Shown here: positions 15,804-24,969 of the stretch, in pieces
Position numbering within the stretch: the first letter of the stretch is position 1
Layout: every line of letters begins with the position of its first letter
Source: Butyrivibrio sp.
GTDB taxonomy: Bacteria > Bacillota > Clostridia > Lachnospirales > Lachnospiraceae
NCBI GenBank assembly: GCA_017615275.1
Contig: JAGAAO010000047.1
Location: 124,001-188,000, forward strand
Length of the DNA stretch: 64,000 nucleotides
Reading direction: 5' to 3'
The notes under the pieces: generated by a model
What the model saw: only the letters and a program-made list of their open reading frames with translations
The model's database searches: none
What the model was told of the DNA's origin: nothing
Made by a program: the position numbers and the translations under genes

Positions 15804-16376
15804 TTACTTATTTTTGCCGAGCTCGAAAGCTTTTTTGTTCATTTCAAGGAATTTGGCGGGTACGTTTGCTTCAAGTGACTTCATCCACGCTTCATCCGGA
15901 AGATCGAAGTAGTGGGAGAGTCTTCCCAAAAGAACGATGTTAACAGCTTTTGCTGAGCCTGCCTCAGTTGCAAGTGAGAGGCAATCAAGAGCGTCAACTT
16001 TGGCGCCGGTAGCCTTTAATTTATCAATAAGATTCTCAGGATATTCAGCAGCGCCTGTTATAACGGGCATGGGATCTATTTGCTGAGTATTTGTAACGAT
16101 CTGACCGTCCTTTTTAAGGAAAGGAAGCCATCTTGCAGCTTCGAGCGCTTCAAATGAAACGATGTAATCTGCCTGTCCCTTGTCTATAACGGGAGAATAA
16201 ACCTTATCACCGTATCTTACATATGTAACGACGCTTCCGCCGCGCTGTGACATTCCGTGTACTTCGGACACCTTTACGTCATATCCCTGTGAAAGAAGGA
16301 GATGTCCCAATAATTTACTGGCAAGAAGCGAACCCTGTCCGCCTACGCCGACGATCATAATATTCTTAGTTTCCAT
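15804..16376 (-). CDS. iorB: Indolepyruvate:ferredoxin oxidoreductase beta subunit
   Basis: A 190-residue gamma-type subunit of the 2-oxoacid:acceptor oxidoreductase family, with the N-terminal IMIVGVGGQGSLLASKLLG motif and VSEVHGMSQRGGSVVTYVR. It pairs with IorA, encoded just upstream with a 2-nt gap; its AAGGAGG ribosome site lies in the end of iorA. The complex oxidises aryl pyruvates with coenzyme A to aryl-acetyl-CoA, CO2 and reduced ferredoxin, in the cytosol, and the reaction is reversible. Confidence 0.95.
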   Translation of the reverse strand: METKNIMIVGVGGQGSLLASKLLGHLLLSQGYDVKVSEVHGMSQRGGSVVTYVRYGDKVYSPVIDKGQADYIVSFEALEAARWLPFLKKDGQIVTNTQQIDPMPVITGAAEYPENLIDKLKATGAKVDALDCLSLATEAGSAKAVNIVLLGRLSHYFDLPDEAWMKSLEANVPAKFLEMNKKAFELGKNK

Positions 16377-16378
16377 TA

Positions 16379-18139
16379 TCAGGCCTCCTTACCGCTTGCT
16401 GAGTCTTCAAATGCGCCAACGGGACACATCTGTGAACATACATTGCATCCAACGCACAAAGTGTTGTCGATTGTTGCCTTGCCGTTTTTGATAGAAATAG
16501 CGGGGCAGCCGATCTTCATACATGACTTACAGCCAACGCATTTATCTGAATTAACTTTAAGAGGAGCATTGTGCTTAACGTATTTAAGAAGAGCACAAGG
16601 TCTTCTTGAGATGATTACCGAAGGAGCTTCTACGGCGAGTTCCTCTTTGAGAACTTCATCGCACTGCTTTAAGTTGTAAGGATCTACAACTCTTACGCGC
16701 TCAAAGCCCATTGCTCTGCAAAGAGCTTCAAGATCAATCTTACCTGCGGGATCACCCTTGATGTTGTAACCTGTTGTAGGGTTCTGCTGGTGACCTGTCA
16801 TACCTGTGATTGAGTTATCAACGATAACGATAGTGGAATTGGACTGGTTGTATGCAACGTTTGCAAGTCCTGTCATTCCTGAGTGCATAAATGTTGAATC
16901 ACCGATAACGGCAACAGTCTTTTTCTCGCTTTCAGAGCCGCGAACTTTATTAAAGCCGTGGAGCGCTCCGATAGATGCACCCATACAGAGAGTCATTTCA
17001 ATAGCTCCGAGAGGAGGAACGGCTCCCAATGTGTAACATCCGATATCACCGAGAACGGTGCAATTGTTTTTCTTAAGTGTATAGAAGAGACCTCTGTGAG
17101 GGCAACCTGCGCACATAACGGGAGGTCTTGCAGGAATCGGCTCATCGATTGCAAAGCTGTCTTCAACGTCTTTGCCGAAAGCTTTTGCGAGCAGATTCTG
17201 AGAGAATTCGTCGATAACGGGAAGAAGTTCTTTTCCTGTTACCTCGATTCCGAGTGATTTAACGTGATTTTCGATGATCGGATCAAGCTCCTCTACAACA
17301 AAGAGCTTATCTACCTTTGCTGCGAAATCCTTGATGAGATCGCAAGGAAGGGGATTGGTCATACCGATCTTAAGTACGCTTACAGAGTCGCCGAATACTT
17401 CCTTTACATACTGATAAGAAGTTGAGCATGTGATGATACCGATCTTGGTGTCGCCCATCTCAACTCTGTTGATAGGCTGAGTCTCTGCATATTTAATGAG
17501 CTTTAGTGTACGTTCTTCAACAATGGGGTGGCGCTTCTTGGCGTTACCGGGCATCATAACGTACTTTGCAATGTTTTTCTCATATGGCTTGTCGGGAACA
17601 ACGCGCTCGCCTGTCTCGACGATAGACTGGGAGTGAGCAACTCTTGTGCACATCTTAAGAAGTACGGGAGTGTCAAACTCTTCTGAAATTTCGTAAGCGA
17701 GCTTGGTGTATTCAAGGGCTTCCTTTGAGTCTGAGGGCTCAAGCATGGGAACCTTTGCAGCGATGGCGTGATGACGGCTGTCCTGTTCGTTCTGTGATGA
17801 ATGCATACCTGCATCATCTGCAACTACGATGACAAGTCCTGCGTTTACGCCTGTATAAGACATTGTATAAAGAGGGTCTGCAGCAACATTGAGTCCTACG
17901 TGCTTCTGAGCACAGAATGATCTGCGACCTGCGAGAGATGCACCAAATGCAGATTCCATAGCAACCTTCTCGTTTGGAGCCCATTCGCAATATATTTCAT
18001 CATATTTGGCAGCCTCTTCGGTAACTTCCGTACTGGGAGTTCCGGGATAGCTGGAAATAAAGCAGACTCCGGCTTCGTAAAGCCCGCGAGCAACTGCCTT
18101 GTTGCCCAGCATGAGCTGCCCATTGTTTTTTTGATCCAT
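16379..18139 (-). CDS. iorA: Indolepyruvate:ferredoxin oxidoreductase alpha subunit
   Basis: A 586-residue thiamine-diphosphate enzyme. The pyrimidine-binding domain is N-terminal (FISSYPGTPSTEVTEEA; ESAFGASLAGRRSFCAQKHVGLNV), the pyrophosphate-binding domain follows (GCPHRGLFYTL, GDIGCYTLG, GDSTFMHSGMTGL, VDNSITGMTGHQ), and two ferredoxin-type clusters close the protein (CVGCKSCMKIGC and CVGCNVCSQMCP). It is first in the operon iorA-iorB-paaK-ACT-DUF4867-like, with AGGAGG before the ATG. It oxidises indolepyruvate and related aryl pyruvates with ferredoxin as acceptor. It is divergent from the acyl-CoA ligase at 18263; a minus-strand -10-like TATATT lies in the shared region. Confidence 0.96.
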   Translation of the reverse strand: MDQKNNGQLMLGNKAVARGLYEAGVCFISSYPGTPSTEVTEEAAKYDEIYCEWAPNEKVAMESAFGASLAGRRSFCAQKHVGLNVAADPLYTMSYTGVNAGLVIVVADDAGMHSSQNEQDSRHHAIAAKVPMLEPSDSKEALEYTKLAYEISEEFDTPVLLKMCTRVAHSQSIVETGERVVPDKPYEKNIAKYVMMPGNAKKRHPIVEERTLKLIKYAETQPINRVEMGDTKIGIITCSTSYQYVKEVFGDSVSVLKIGMTNPLPCDLIKDFAAKVDKLFVVEELDPIIENHVKSLGIEVTGKELLPVIDEFSQNLLAKAFGKDVEDSFAIDEPIPARPPVMCAGCPHRGLFYTLKKNNCTVLGDIGCYTLGAVPPLGAIEMTLCMGASIGALHGFNKVRGSESEKKTVAVIGDSTFMHSGMTGLANVAYNQSNSTIVIVDNSITGMTGHQQNPTTGYNIKGDPAGKIDLEALCRAMGFERVRVVDPYNLKQCDEVLKEELAVEAPSVIISRRPCALLKYVKHNAPLKVNSDKCVGCKSCMKIGCPAISIKNGKATIDNTLCVGCNVCSQMCPVGAFEDSASGKEA

Positions 18140-18200
18140 GGTAAAAACCTCCTACAGAATTTATATGGCAATTTAACGCGATAAAGTTAATATATCATAT

Positions 18201-18229
18201 TTGACCTGCAAATAGAATACGTTTATACT
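18201..18229 (+). promoter_or_regulatory. Promoter of the acyl-CoA ligase operon
   Basis: TTGACC (18201-18206) and TATACT (18224-18229) are separated by exactly 17 nt, about 35 nt before the start at 18263. Confidence 0.65.
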
Positions 18230-18262
18230 TTACTTTAGCACTTTAAAGCAGGAGGATTTCTT

Positions 18263-19897
18263 ATGCCAATTACTGATTTATTGGAACGTAACAGCAAATT
18301 GTATGGGGACGAAGTAGCTCTGGTTGAGATCAATCCTGAGATCAGAGAAGAGCAGAGGGTTACATGGAAGGAATATGAGCTTATTCAGCCTACTTCCACA
18401 GCATATTACAGAAGGCAGATCACATGGTCCGTTTTTGACGAAAAAGCGAACAGGGTTGCCAATATGCTTATTGATATGGGAGTAAAGAAAGGTCAGAAAT
18501 GCGCAATCCTTCTTATGAATTGTCTTGAGTGGCTCCCTATATATTTTGGAATACTTAAGTCAGGTGCCATTGCGGTGCCGCTTAATTTCAGATTTGATGC
18601 CGAAGAGATAGATTATTGTCTCAACGCTTCTGATTCCGATGTTCTTTTTTACGGGCCTGAGTTTATCGGTCGTATCGAGGATATCGCTCAGAAGATCAAG
18701 AAAGAGACACTTCTTTATTTTGTAGGGGATCAGTGCCCCTCTTATGCGGAAGACTACTACAGACAGGTATCGAACAGATCATCGGTTGCTCCAAGGATCC
18801 TTATTGAAGATAAGGACGATGCGGCAATCTATTTTTCATCGGGAACAACAGGATTCCCGAAAGCAATTTTGCACATTCATACTGCGCTTATGCAGTCTGC
18901 CAAAATGGAAGCTATGCATCATGAGACCACTCATGAGGATAATTTCCTGTGCATACCGCCTCTTTATCATACGGGAGCCAAGATGCACTGGTTCGGCTCG
19001 CTCTATACAGGTAGCAGAGCCGTATTGTTAAAAGGTAACTCTCCTGAATCTATATTCAGAGCAGTTTCCGAGGAGAGATGTACCATAGTATGGCTTCTTG
19101 TGCCGTGGGCACAGGACATTCTTGCTGCACTCGATTCGGGTAAGATGAAGATCGAGGACTATCATCTTAAGCAGTGGAGGCTCATGCATATTGGTGCGCA
19201 GCCTATTCCGCCGAGTCTTATAAAGAGATGGCTTCAGTATTTCCCTAATCACAAGTATGACACCAACTACGGACTTTCGGAGTCAACAGGCCCCGGCTGC
19301 GTTCATTTGGGAATGGAGAATGTCAATAAAGTCGGAGCTATCGGCATTCCCGGCTACGGCTGGAAGACCAAGATTGTTGACGAGGACGGCAATATCGTTA
19401 AACAGGGCGAGATCGGTGAGCTCTGCGTTAAGGGACCCGGTGTAATGGTCGAATACTACAAGAATCCCGAGGCTACAGCTGAGATTCTTAAGGACGGCTG
19501 GCTCTTTACCGGTGATATGGCGCGTCAGGACGAAGACGGATTTATCTTCCTTGTAGATAGAAAGAAAGATGTTATAATTTCAGGTGGAGAGAATCTCTAT
19601 CCGGTTCAGATAGAGAGTTTCCTTATGAAAAATGACAAAATTCATGACGCGGCGGTAATAGGACTTCCGGATACACGTCTCGGAGAAATAGCTGCTGCCA
19701 TCATTCAGGTAAAAGAGGGAATGACTATGACCGAGGATGATGTTGAGCGTTTCTGCGTGGATCTTCCGAGATACAAAAGACCCAGAAAGATTATTTTTGC
19801 CAATGTATTAAGGAACCCCACAGGTAAGATCGACAAGCCCAAGCTTCGTGAGATCTACTGCGGAGATCATCTGGTTGAGAAGCAGAATCAGAGTTGA
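18263..19897 (+). CDS. AMP-dependent acyl-CoA synthetase/ligase
   Basis: A 544-residue member of the adenylate-forming superfamily, of medium/long-chain acyl-CoA or crotonobetaine-CoA ligase type. Motifs: YFSSGTTGFPKAI (AMP-binding), YGLSESTGPG, GWLFTGDMARQDEDG, DRKKDVIISGGENLYP, and the catalytic lysine segment NPTGKIDKPKLRE near the C-terminus. It activates a carboxylic acid to its CoA thioester with ATP; the substrate is not evident. GGAGG precedes the ATG and a good promoter lies upstream. It is transcribed away from iorA and heads a run with the EAA-loop peptide, an ABC ATPase and dUTPase. Confidence 0.92.
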   Translation: MPITDLLERNSKLYGDEVALVEINPEIREEQRVTWKEYELIQPTSTAYYRRQITWSVFDEKANRVANMLIDMGVKKGQKCAILLMNCLEWLPIYFGILKSGAIAVPLNFRFDAEEIDYCLNASDSDVLFYGPEFIGRIEDIAQKIKKETLLYFVGDQCPSYAEDYYRQVSNRSSVAPRILIEDKDDAAIYFSSGTTGFPKAILHIHTALMQSAKMEAMHHETTHEDNFLCIPPLYHTGAKMHWFGSLYTGSRAVLLKGNSPESIFRAVSEERCTIVWLLVPWAQDILAALDSGKMKIEDYHLKQWRLMHIGAQPIPPSLIKRWLQYFPNHKYDTNYGLSESTGPGCVHLGMENVNKVGAIGIPGYGWKTKIVDEDGNIVKQGEIGELCVKGPGVMVEYYKNPEATAEILKDGWLFTGDMARQDEDGFIFLVDRKKDVIISGGENLYPVQIESFLMKNDKIHDAAVIGLPDTRLGEIAAAIIQVKEGMTMTEDDVERFCVDLPRYKRPRKIIFANVLRNPTGKIDKPKLREIYCGDHLVEKQNQS

Positions 19898-19930
19898 GTT
19901 TGCCAAAACACCGGCAGATTGGAGATGTAA

Positions 19931-20071
19931 ATGATTGTTGACAAGAACTTGTTGGAGATGGCAAAGGTTTACAGAATGTCAAAATTCAGGATCATAAGGT
20001 ACATTTATATTCCTGAGTTTTTTGCACGCCTCAAAGGCAAGAACTCCGGCGGGAAGAAGGATCTGAGATGA
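19931..20071 (+). CDS. 46-residue ABC-permease EAA-loop peptide
   Basis: This short gene begins with ATG at 19931 after GGAG (19921-19924) and its TGA overlaps the next start as ATGA. The product contains DKNLLEMAKVYRMSKFR and RYIYIP, which read like the cytoplasmic EAA coupling loop of NitT/TauT-type ABC permeases (an acidic start, Ala-Lys, then a basic helix and a terminal Ile-Pro). The membrane helices a permease needs on both sides are missing. It may be a remnant of a deleted permease, kept because it leads translation of the ATPase, or a real micro-protein that docks on the ATPase. Assignment is by motif memory, not search. Confidence 0.6.
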   Translation: MIVDKNLLEMAKVYRMSKFRIIRYIYIPEFFARLKGKNSGGKKDLR

Positions 20072-20646
20072 TAATTGAGATAAAAGATGTTTCAAAATCA
20101 TACGGAAACAAAAAAGTCTTGGAAAACTTCAGTCTGAATATAGAGTCCGGGCATTCCTATGTTGTTACGGGTGAGCCCGGGTGCGGTAAGACTACACTTG
20201 TAAGGATCATCCTTGGTCTTGAAGACGAAGACAGCGGAAGCGTAAGCCTTCTTGGCGATTACAAGTATCCGTACATTGTTTCGGGAACCGTATTTCAGGA
20301 TGACAGACTTGTTATGAGCCTTAACGCTATCGACAATGTTTGCATGGTCAGCAAGAAACTCTTTCGCCAGAATGTAAGAAGCGAACTTATGAAGCTCCTT
20401 CCGGGATCTGTGCTCGATAAGCCTGTTGAAGAGCTTACACAGGGGCAAAGAAGGATGGTTGCGATAACAAGGGCGTGCTGTATTCCGAATGACGTTCTTA
20501 TCATGGATGAACCCTTTGTGGGAATGAGCGAAGAAGAAAAAAGAGAAGCCATAAGCTTTATCAGAGACAAGCAGGGCTCGGGACCTCTTTTTATTGCGGC
20601 AAGGGATACCGCCGGACTTGATTTTGCCAGAATAATAAATATTTAA
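20068..20646 (+). CDS. Short ABC transporter ATP-binding protein (NitT/TauT type), degenerate H-loop
   Basis: A 192-residue ATPase, shorter than the usual 240-260 of the family. Walker A is GEPGCGKTT (35-43), Q-loop Gln77, signature LTQGQRRM, Walker B DVLIMDEP (142-149). The switch histidine expected some 30 residues later is absent; the strand reads FIAARDTAG, and the protein ends soon after. It starts inside the stop of the EAA-loop peptide (ATGA), so the two are coupled. No full permease or substrate-binding gene lies nearby. Either a decayed transporter subunit or an ATPase with another job; dUTPase follows after 15 nt. Confidence 0.85.
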   Translation: MIIEIKDVSKSYGNKKVLENFSLNIESGHSYVVTGEPGCGKTTLVRIILGLEDEDSGSVSLLGDYKYPYIVSGTVFQDDRLVMSLNAIDNVCMVSKKLFRQNVRSELMKLLPGSVLDKPVEELTQGQRRMVAITRACCIPNDVLIMDEPFVGMSEEEKREAISFIRDKQGSGPLFIAARDTAGLDFARIINI

Positions 20647-20661
20647 ACTTTCGGAGGAGTA

Positions 20662-21099
20662 ATGGAGAAAAGAATTAAGATCAAATATTTTAACGACAAG
20701 CTTGAGAAGCTTACATATATCGACGGAAAGTCTGATTGGATAGATCTTAGAAGTGCTGAAGATATAGACCTTAAGCAGGGAGAGTTTCACCTTGTTCCTC
20801 TGGGAATAGCAATGGAAATACCCGAAGGGTACGAAGCACATGTGGTTCCGAGGAGCTCTACATTTAAGAACTTCGGAGTAATACAGACCAATCACATGGG
20901 AATCATCGATCATTCCTATTGCGGAGACAACGATCAGTGGTTCATGCCCGTTATTGCTATGAGAGACACTCATATCGGTTTCAATGACAGAATATGCCAG
21001 TTCAGGATCATGGAGAATCAGCCCGCGCTTGTATTTGATGAGCAGGAACACCTTGAAGGTACCGACAGAGGCGGATTCGGTTCAACGGGAAAAAACTGA
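20662..21099 (+). CDS. dut: dUTP diphosphatase
   Basis: A 145-residue trimeric-type dUTPase with the five family motifs: [35 protein letters not shown], and the C-terminal arm RGGFGSTG. It hydrolyses dUTP to dUMP and pyrophosphate in the cytosol, keeping uracil out of DNA and supplying dTMP synthesis. CGGAGGAG precedes ATG 20662. It is the last gene of the unit starting at 18263; the next gene, gltX, has its own promoter-like sequence. Confidence 0.92.
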   Translation: MEKRIKIKYFNDKLEKLTYIDGKSDWIDLRSAEDIDLKQGEFHLVPLGIAMEIPEGYEAHVVPRSSTFKNFGVIQTNHMGIIDHSYCGDNDQWFMPVIAMRDTHIGFNDRICQFRIMENQPALVFDEQEHLEGTDRGGFGSTGKN

Positions 21100-21105
21100 T
21101 CCCTA

Positions 21106-21133
21106 TTGAAAAAATGTAACTGTGTGATAAAAT
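21106..21133 (+). promoter_or_regulatory. Candidate gltX promoter
   Basis: TTGAAA (21106-21111) and TAAAAT (21128-21133) are 16 nt apart, about 50 nt upstream of the gltX start. Confidence 0.45.
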
Positions 21134-21181
21134 TATAATTCGTTTGTAATTTATAAAGTATTGATCATATGAGGTTAAAAA

Positions 21182-22633
21182 ATGGCTAAAATTCGTACAA
21201 GATATGCACCGAGCCCTACAGGCAGAATGCATGTCGGCAATTTAAGAACAGCTCTTTATGCTTATCTTATTACAAAGCATGAGGGCGGTGATTATATTCT
21301 CAGAATTGAGGACACCGATCAGGAGCGCTATGTTGAGGGCGCTATCGACATCATCTACAAGACTTTGAAGGATACAGGTCTTATTCATGATGAAGGTCCT
21401 GATGTGGGAGGCGATGTAGGTCCTTATGTTCAGAGTGAGAGACAGAAAGCCGGCATCTATATGGCATATGCCAAGGAGCTTGTAGAAAAGGGTGAAGCGT
21501 ATTATTGCTTCTGCGACCAGGAGAGACTTGCATCTCTTGTTCAGGTTGTTGAGGGAAAAGAGATAAGTGTATATGACAAGCATTGTCTCTCTCTTTCAAA
21601 GGAAGAAGTTGAGAAGAATCTTGCTGAAGGAAAGCCTTTTGTTATAAGACAGAACAATCCTACTGAAGGAACAACAACTTTCCATGATGAGCTGTACGGA
21701 GATGTAACCGTTGATAATAAAGAACTTGATGACATGATCCTCATTAAGTCGGACGGATATCCGACATACAACTTTGCAAACGTTGTTGATGACCATCTTA
21801 TGGGAATCACACACGTTGTAAGAGGTAACGAGTACATTTCATCATCACCTAAATACAACAGACTTTATGATGCTTTCGGATGGGAGATTCCTAAATACAT
21901 CCATTGTCCTCTTATCACAGATGAGGAACACAAGAAGCTCTCTAAGAGAAGCGGACATTCATCATTTGAGGATCTTATCGATCAGGGATTTTTACCCGAG
22001 GCTGTTGTCAACTTTGTGGCACTGCTCGGATGGTCACCTGATGATAATAACGAGATTATGAGCCTTGAAGAGCTTATTGAGAAGTTCGATTATAAGCGCA
22101 TCAACAAGTCACCTGCAGTATTTGATTACACCAAGCTCAAATGGATGAACGGCGAGTATCTCAAGAAGATGGATGACGATAAGTTCTTTGAACTTGCTAA
22201 GCCTTATCTTGAGGCAGCTGTTAAGAAGCCTTTGGATCTTAAGAAGATCGCTGCAATGGTCAAGACCAGAATTGAGATCTGGCCCGATATCGCTGAGATG
22301 GTTAATTTCTTCGACGAGCTTCCTGAGTATGATACTGCAATATACAGCCACAAGAAGATGAAGACCAACGAAGAGACTTCTCTTAAGGTTCTCAAAGAGG
22401 TTCTTCCAATTCTTGAAGCTCACGATGATTATACAAATGATTCTCTGTACGCACTTCTTTCTGATTACATCAAGACCAATGAGTACAAGAACGGATTTGT
22501 TCTCTGGCCTGTAAGAATCGCTGTTTCAGGAAAAGAGATGACTCCTTGCGGAGCAACAGAGCTTATGGAAGTTATCGGCAAGGATGAGACGATAAAGAGA
22601 ATCAAAAAAGGAATAGAGTTACTTGAGAAATAA
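21182..22633 (+). CDS. gltX: Glutamyl-tRNA synthetase
   Basis: A 483-residue class I aminoacyl-tRNA synthetase. The HIGH-type motif is [11 protein letters not shown] near the N-terminus (residues 9-19) and the KMSKS-type motif is KKLSKRSG near residue 258; length and the C-terminal anticodon-binding helices fit GltX. It charges tRNA-Glu with glutamate; Firmicutes enzymes of this type often also charge tRNA-Gln for later amidation. Its stop is 1 nt before the helicase ATG, so the two are probably co-transcribed. Confidence 0.96.
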   Translation: MAKIRTRYAPSPTGRMHVGNLRTALYAYLITKHEGGDYILRIEDTDQERYVEGAIDIIYKTLKDTGLIHDEGPDVGGDVGPYVQSERQKAGIYMAYAKELVEKGEAYYCFCDQERLASLVQVVEGKEISVYDKHCLSLSKEEVEKNLAEGKPFVIRQNNPTEGTTTFHDELYGDVTVDNKELDDMILIKSDGYPTYNFANVVDDHLMGITHVVRGNEYISSSPKYNRLYDAFGWEIPKYIHCPLITDEEHKKLSKRSGHSSFEDLIDQGFLPEAVVNFVALLGWSPDDNNEIMSLEELIEKFDYKRINKSPAVFDYTKLKWMNGEYLKKMDDDKFFELAKPYLEAAVKKPLDLKKIAAMVKTRIEIWPDIAEMVNFFDELPEYDTAIYSHKKMKTNEETSLKVLKEVLPILEAHDDYTNDSLYALLSDYIKTNEYKNGFVLWPVRIAVSGKEMTPCGATELMEVIGKDETIKRIKKGIELLEK

Positions 22634-22634
22634 T

Positions 22635-24539
22635 ATGATCAAGGTTAATGCCGCTCAAGAGCAAGCAATTACTCATAAGAACGGTCCCGCAATGGTTCTT
22701 GCGGGGCCGGGAAGCGGCAAGACCTTTGTAATAGTAAGAAGGCTTAAGTATCTGATCGAAGAATACGGCGCGGATCCCTCGTCAATTCTTGTGATAACAT
22801 TTACTAAAGCCGCTGCACTCGAGATGCAGCACAGATTTTTGAAGATCACGGATAGTTCTTATCCGGAGGTTTCATTCGGAACCTTTCATTCACTTTTTTA
22901 CAACATACTGAGAGAAAACAAGAAAGACGCCGGCTTTTATGACAAAATCGAGATTGCCGACGAGCTTTTTAAATACAAACTTGTAAAAGATATCCTTATA
23001 AGTGTTCTGAAGGATAAAAAGAATGTTGATGAGCATGAAGCTACAGTAGATATCGTGACCGAGATATCTGCGATAAAAAATGCGGGGAAAGATCCTTCCG
23101 AAGCGTCTTTATCCGTACCTTACAGAGAAGTGTTTGAGACTGTATTTGAAAGATATAACGAAAGTCTAAAATCCTTTGGGAAGATAGATTTTGACGATAT
23201 GGCTCTGATCTGCGCAAAGCTCTTTGAAAAGCGCGGGGATATCGCAGATAAGTACAGGAGGCGTTTTAAATATATTCTCATCGATGAATATCAGGATATA
23301 AATGAAATTCAGCAAAAGAATATAGAGGCTATATTAAACGACGAAAAGAACCTCTTTGTTGTCGGAGATGATGATCAGGCAATATATGGTTTTCGCGGCG
23401 CGAAACCCGGAATCATGATGGAATTTGCAGATAGGATAGGCGCAGATGTCCGCGTTATAAATCTTTCCGTGAATTACAGGTGCGGAAAGAGAATCCTTGA
23501 TAATGCAGGTCTTGTTATCTCAGAGAATAAGCAGAGATTTAAAAAGAATATCGAATCGGGAACAGGAACGCAGGGAAATGTCATAACAAGAAGGTACGCC
23601 GGCAAAGATGAGCAATATGAGGCAATGAGCGTTTTTCTAAACGGCCAGCCGGGGATGCTGGGTGATATAGGAATTCTTTGCAGAACCAATTCCGAATGCA
23701 AGGCTGTGGCGTTGTTTTTAAGACAAAGAGGAATTAAGAGCAATATTGATTCAAGCGACACATCGTCATTATATGAGGATGAAGGCGTTTTGATGATCCT
23801 TAATTACCTGACTTTTTCTTGCGTGGAAAGATCCAGAAATCTTTTTTACAAGATAATGAATAAGCCTCTTCGCTATATTTCAAGGGAAAGTGCGATGAAT
23901 GAGATGATAAGAGAGGAGGACGTACTTTCTTTCTACAGAGGAAATGCGGAGCGGACAAAGGTTGTAAAGAGGCTTTTTAGGGATGTTTCCATGATTTCAA
24001 AGATGCGGCCGGGGCTTTCCGTGAGATTCATACGAAGAGAGGTCGGAATCGATAAGCTATATCCCAAAAGCATGCAAAATCTTGATGTTTTCGAAGAAAA
24101 GGCAAAAAAGTTCAAGGATTCTAAGACTTTTATAAGATCTTTTAACGCGGAAAAAGATGAAAATGTTGTAAGAAGGAAAGACGGAAAGAAACGAGGCAAT
24201 AATTGCGGTGATATGGTGAACATAATAACACTGCACGGGGCAAAGGGGCTTGAATACAGATATGTATGGATTCCCGATCTCAATGAAGGAATAATACCAT
24301 CAAGAAGTGCGGTTACGGAGTCTGAGATAGAAGAAGAGCGCCGCATGCTCTACGTCGGAATGACCAGGGCAAAAGAGGCGCTCATAATGTCATATATATG
24401 CGGAACAAAAGAAAACACGATGCTTCCATCGAGATTCCTTCGTCCTATAAGAAAGCTTTGGGAGAAAAACCCAAGAACCGATCAGAACTCTTCGTCCGGG
24501 ATCTCTACAAGCTCGTCGAATTCAACATCATCGAGATAG
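22635..24539 (+). CDS. UvrD/PcrA-type ATP-dependent DNA helicase
   Basis: A 634-residue superfamily 1A helicase: Walker A GPGSGKT (motif I), ILIDEYQDIN (motif II), DDDQAIYGFRGA (motif III), VNYRCG (motif IV), LHGAKGLEYRYVWI (motif V) and RRMLYVGMTRAKEAL (motif VI). It is about 100 residues shorter than typical PcrA, lacking the usual C-terminal region. The ATG at 22635 comes directly after the gltX stop. The last residues, a Ser/Thr/Asn run, are encoded by DNA that on the other strand encodes the acidic tail of the DUF1292 protein; the two genes overlap by 58 bp tail to tail. Role: DNA unwinding in repair or replication. Confidence 0.93.
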   Translation: MIKVNAAQEQAITHKNGPAMVLAGPGSGKTFVIVRRLKYLIEEYGADPSSILVITFTKAAALEMQHRFLKITDSSYPEVSFGTFHSLFYNILRENKKDAGFYDKIEIADELFKYKLVKDILISVLKDKKNVDEHEATVDIVTEISAIKNAGKDPSEASLSVPYREVFETVFERYNESLKSFGKIDFDDMALICAKLFEKRGDIADKYRRRFKYILIDEYQDINEIQQKNIEAILNDEKNLFVVGDDDQAIYGFRGAKPGIMMEFADRIGADVRVINLSVNYRCGKRILDNAGLVISENKQRFKKNIESGTGTQGNVITRRYAGKDEQYEAMSVFLNGQPGMLGDIGILCRTNSECKAVALFLRQRGIKSNIDSSDTSSLYEDEGVLMILNYLTFSCVERSRNLFYKIMNKPLRYISRESAMNEMIREEDVLSFYRGNAERTKVVKRLFRDVSMISKMRPGLSVRFIRREVGIDKLYPKSMQNLDVFEEKAKKFKDSKTFIRSFNAEKDENVVRRKDGKKRGNNCGDMVNIITLHGAKGLEYRYVWIPDLNEGIIPSRSAVTESEIEEERRMLYVGMTRAKEALIMSYICGTKENTMLPSRFLRPIRKLWEKNPRTDQNSSSGISTSSSNSTSSR

Positions 24540-24832
24540 AGGTTGAATGCTTCGGATACGGCTTCATATTCTGCATCGTCAGCAATATAGCCGATCTCGG
24601 GCTCTTCATTCTCGCCCTTGTAGATGAATTCATAGAACCATACGACTCCGTCATTGTTATGTCCGTCTTTATCAAGTGGAAGAAGAACGATGTAGTCCTT
24701 GGCGTTAACTGTAAGGACTATGATGATCGCACATGTAACGGTCTCGTTGTTGTCAAGCTCGATATCTACGGTCATCTGCTCGTTATTTTCGATCTTGGTA
24801 TTCATGTCAGTTGCTATTTTGGAAAATTCCAT
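24482..24832 (-). CDS. DUF1292 family protein
   Basis: A 116-residue acidic protein. The core (VDIELDNNETVTCAIIIVL, then KDYIVLLPLD) and the acidic C-terminal EEPEIGYIADDAEYEAVSEAF fit the DUF1292/YrzB family, whose function is not known. The ATG at 24832 has AGGAGG about 7 nt upstream; an ORF extension further upstream lacks such a site. A strong minus-strand promoter lies 45 nt away. The 3' end overlaps the helicase gene by 58 bp in antisense. Confidence 0.88.
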   Translation of the reverse strand: MEFSKIATDMNTKIENNEQMTVDIELDNNETVTCAIIIVLTVNAKDYIVLLPLDKDGHNNDGVVWFYEFIYKGENEEPEIGYIADDAEYEAVSEAFNLYLDDVEFDELVEIPDEEF

Positions 24833-24875
24833 GAAAATTCCTCCTGAAAATCTTTGTTTCTTGTTATCTATCAAG

Positions 24876-24902
24876 ATTATAGCATACTTTCGTGCATATC
24901 AA
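24876..24902 (-). promoter_or_regulatory. Promoter of the DUF1292 gene
   Basis: On the minus strand TTGATA (24902-24897) and TATAAT (24881-24876) are 15 nt apart, and TGC precedes the -10 box to make an extended -10. Confidence 0.6.
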
Positions 24903-24969
24903 GAGATTTTGTGATAAAATATTAGGGCTTGTGACATTATGAAACTAAGCAGTACAAATTGGAGAGACT

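Noticed and set aside
20098-21051. A 317-codon open frame on the minus strand across the ABC ATPase and dUTPase genes.
   Set aside because: The plus-strand genes have clear motifs and ribosome sites; the antisense frame has no ribosome site or recognisable domain and is explained by codon bias.
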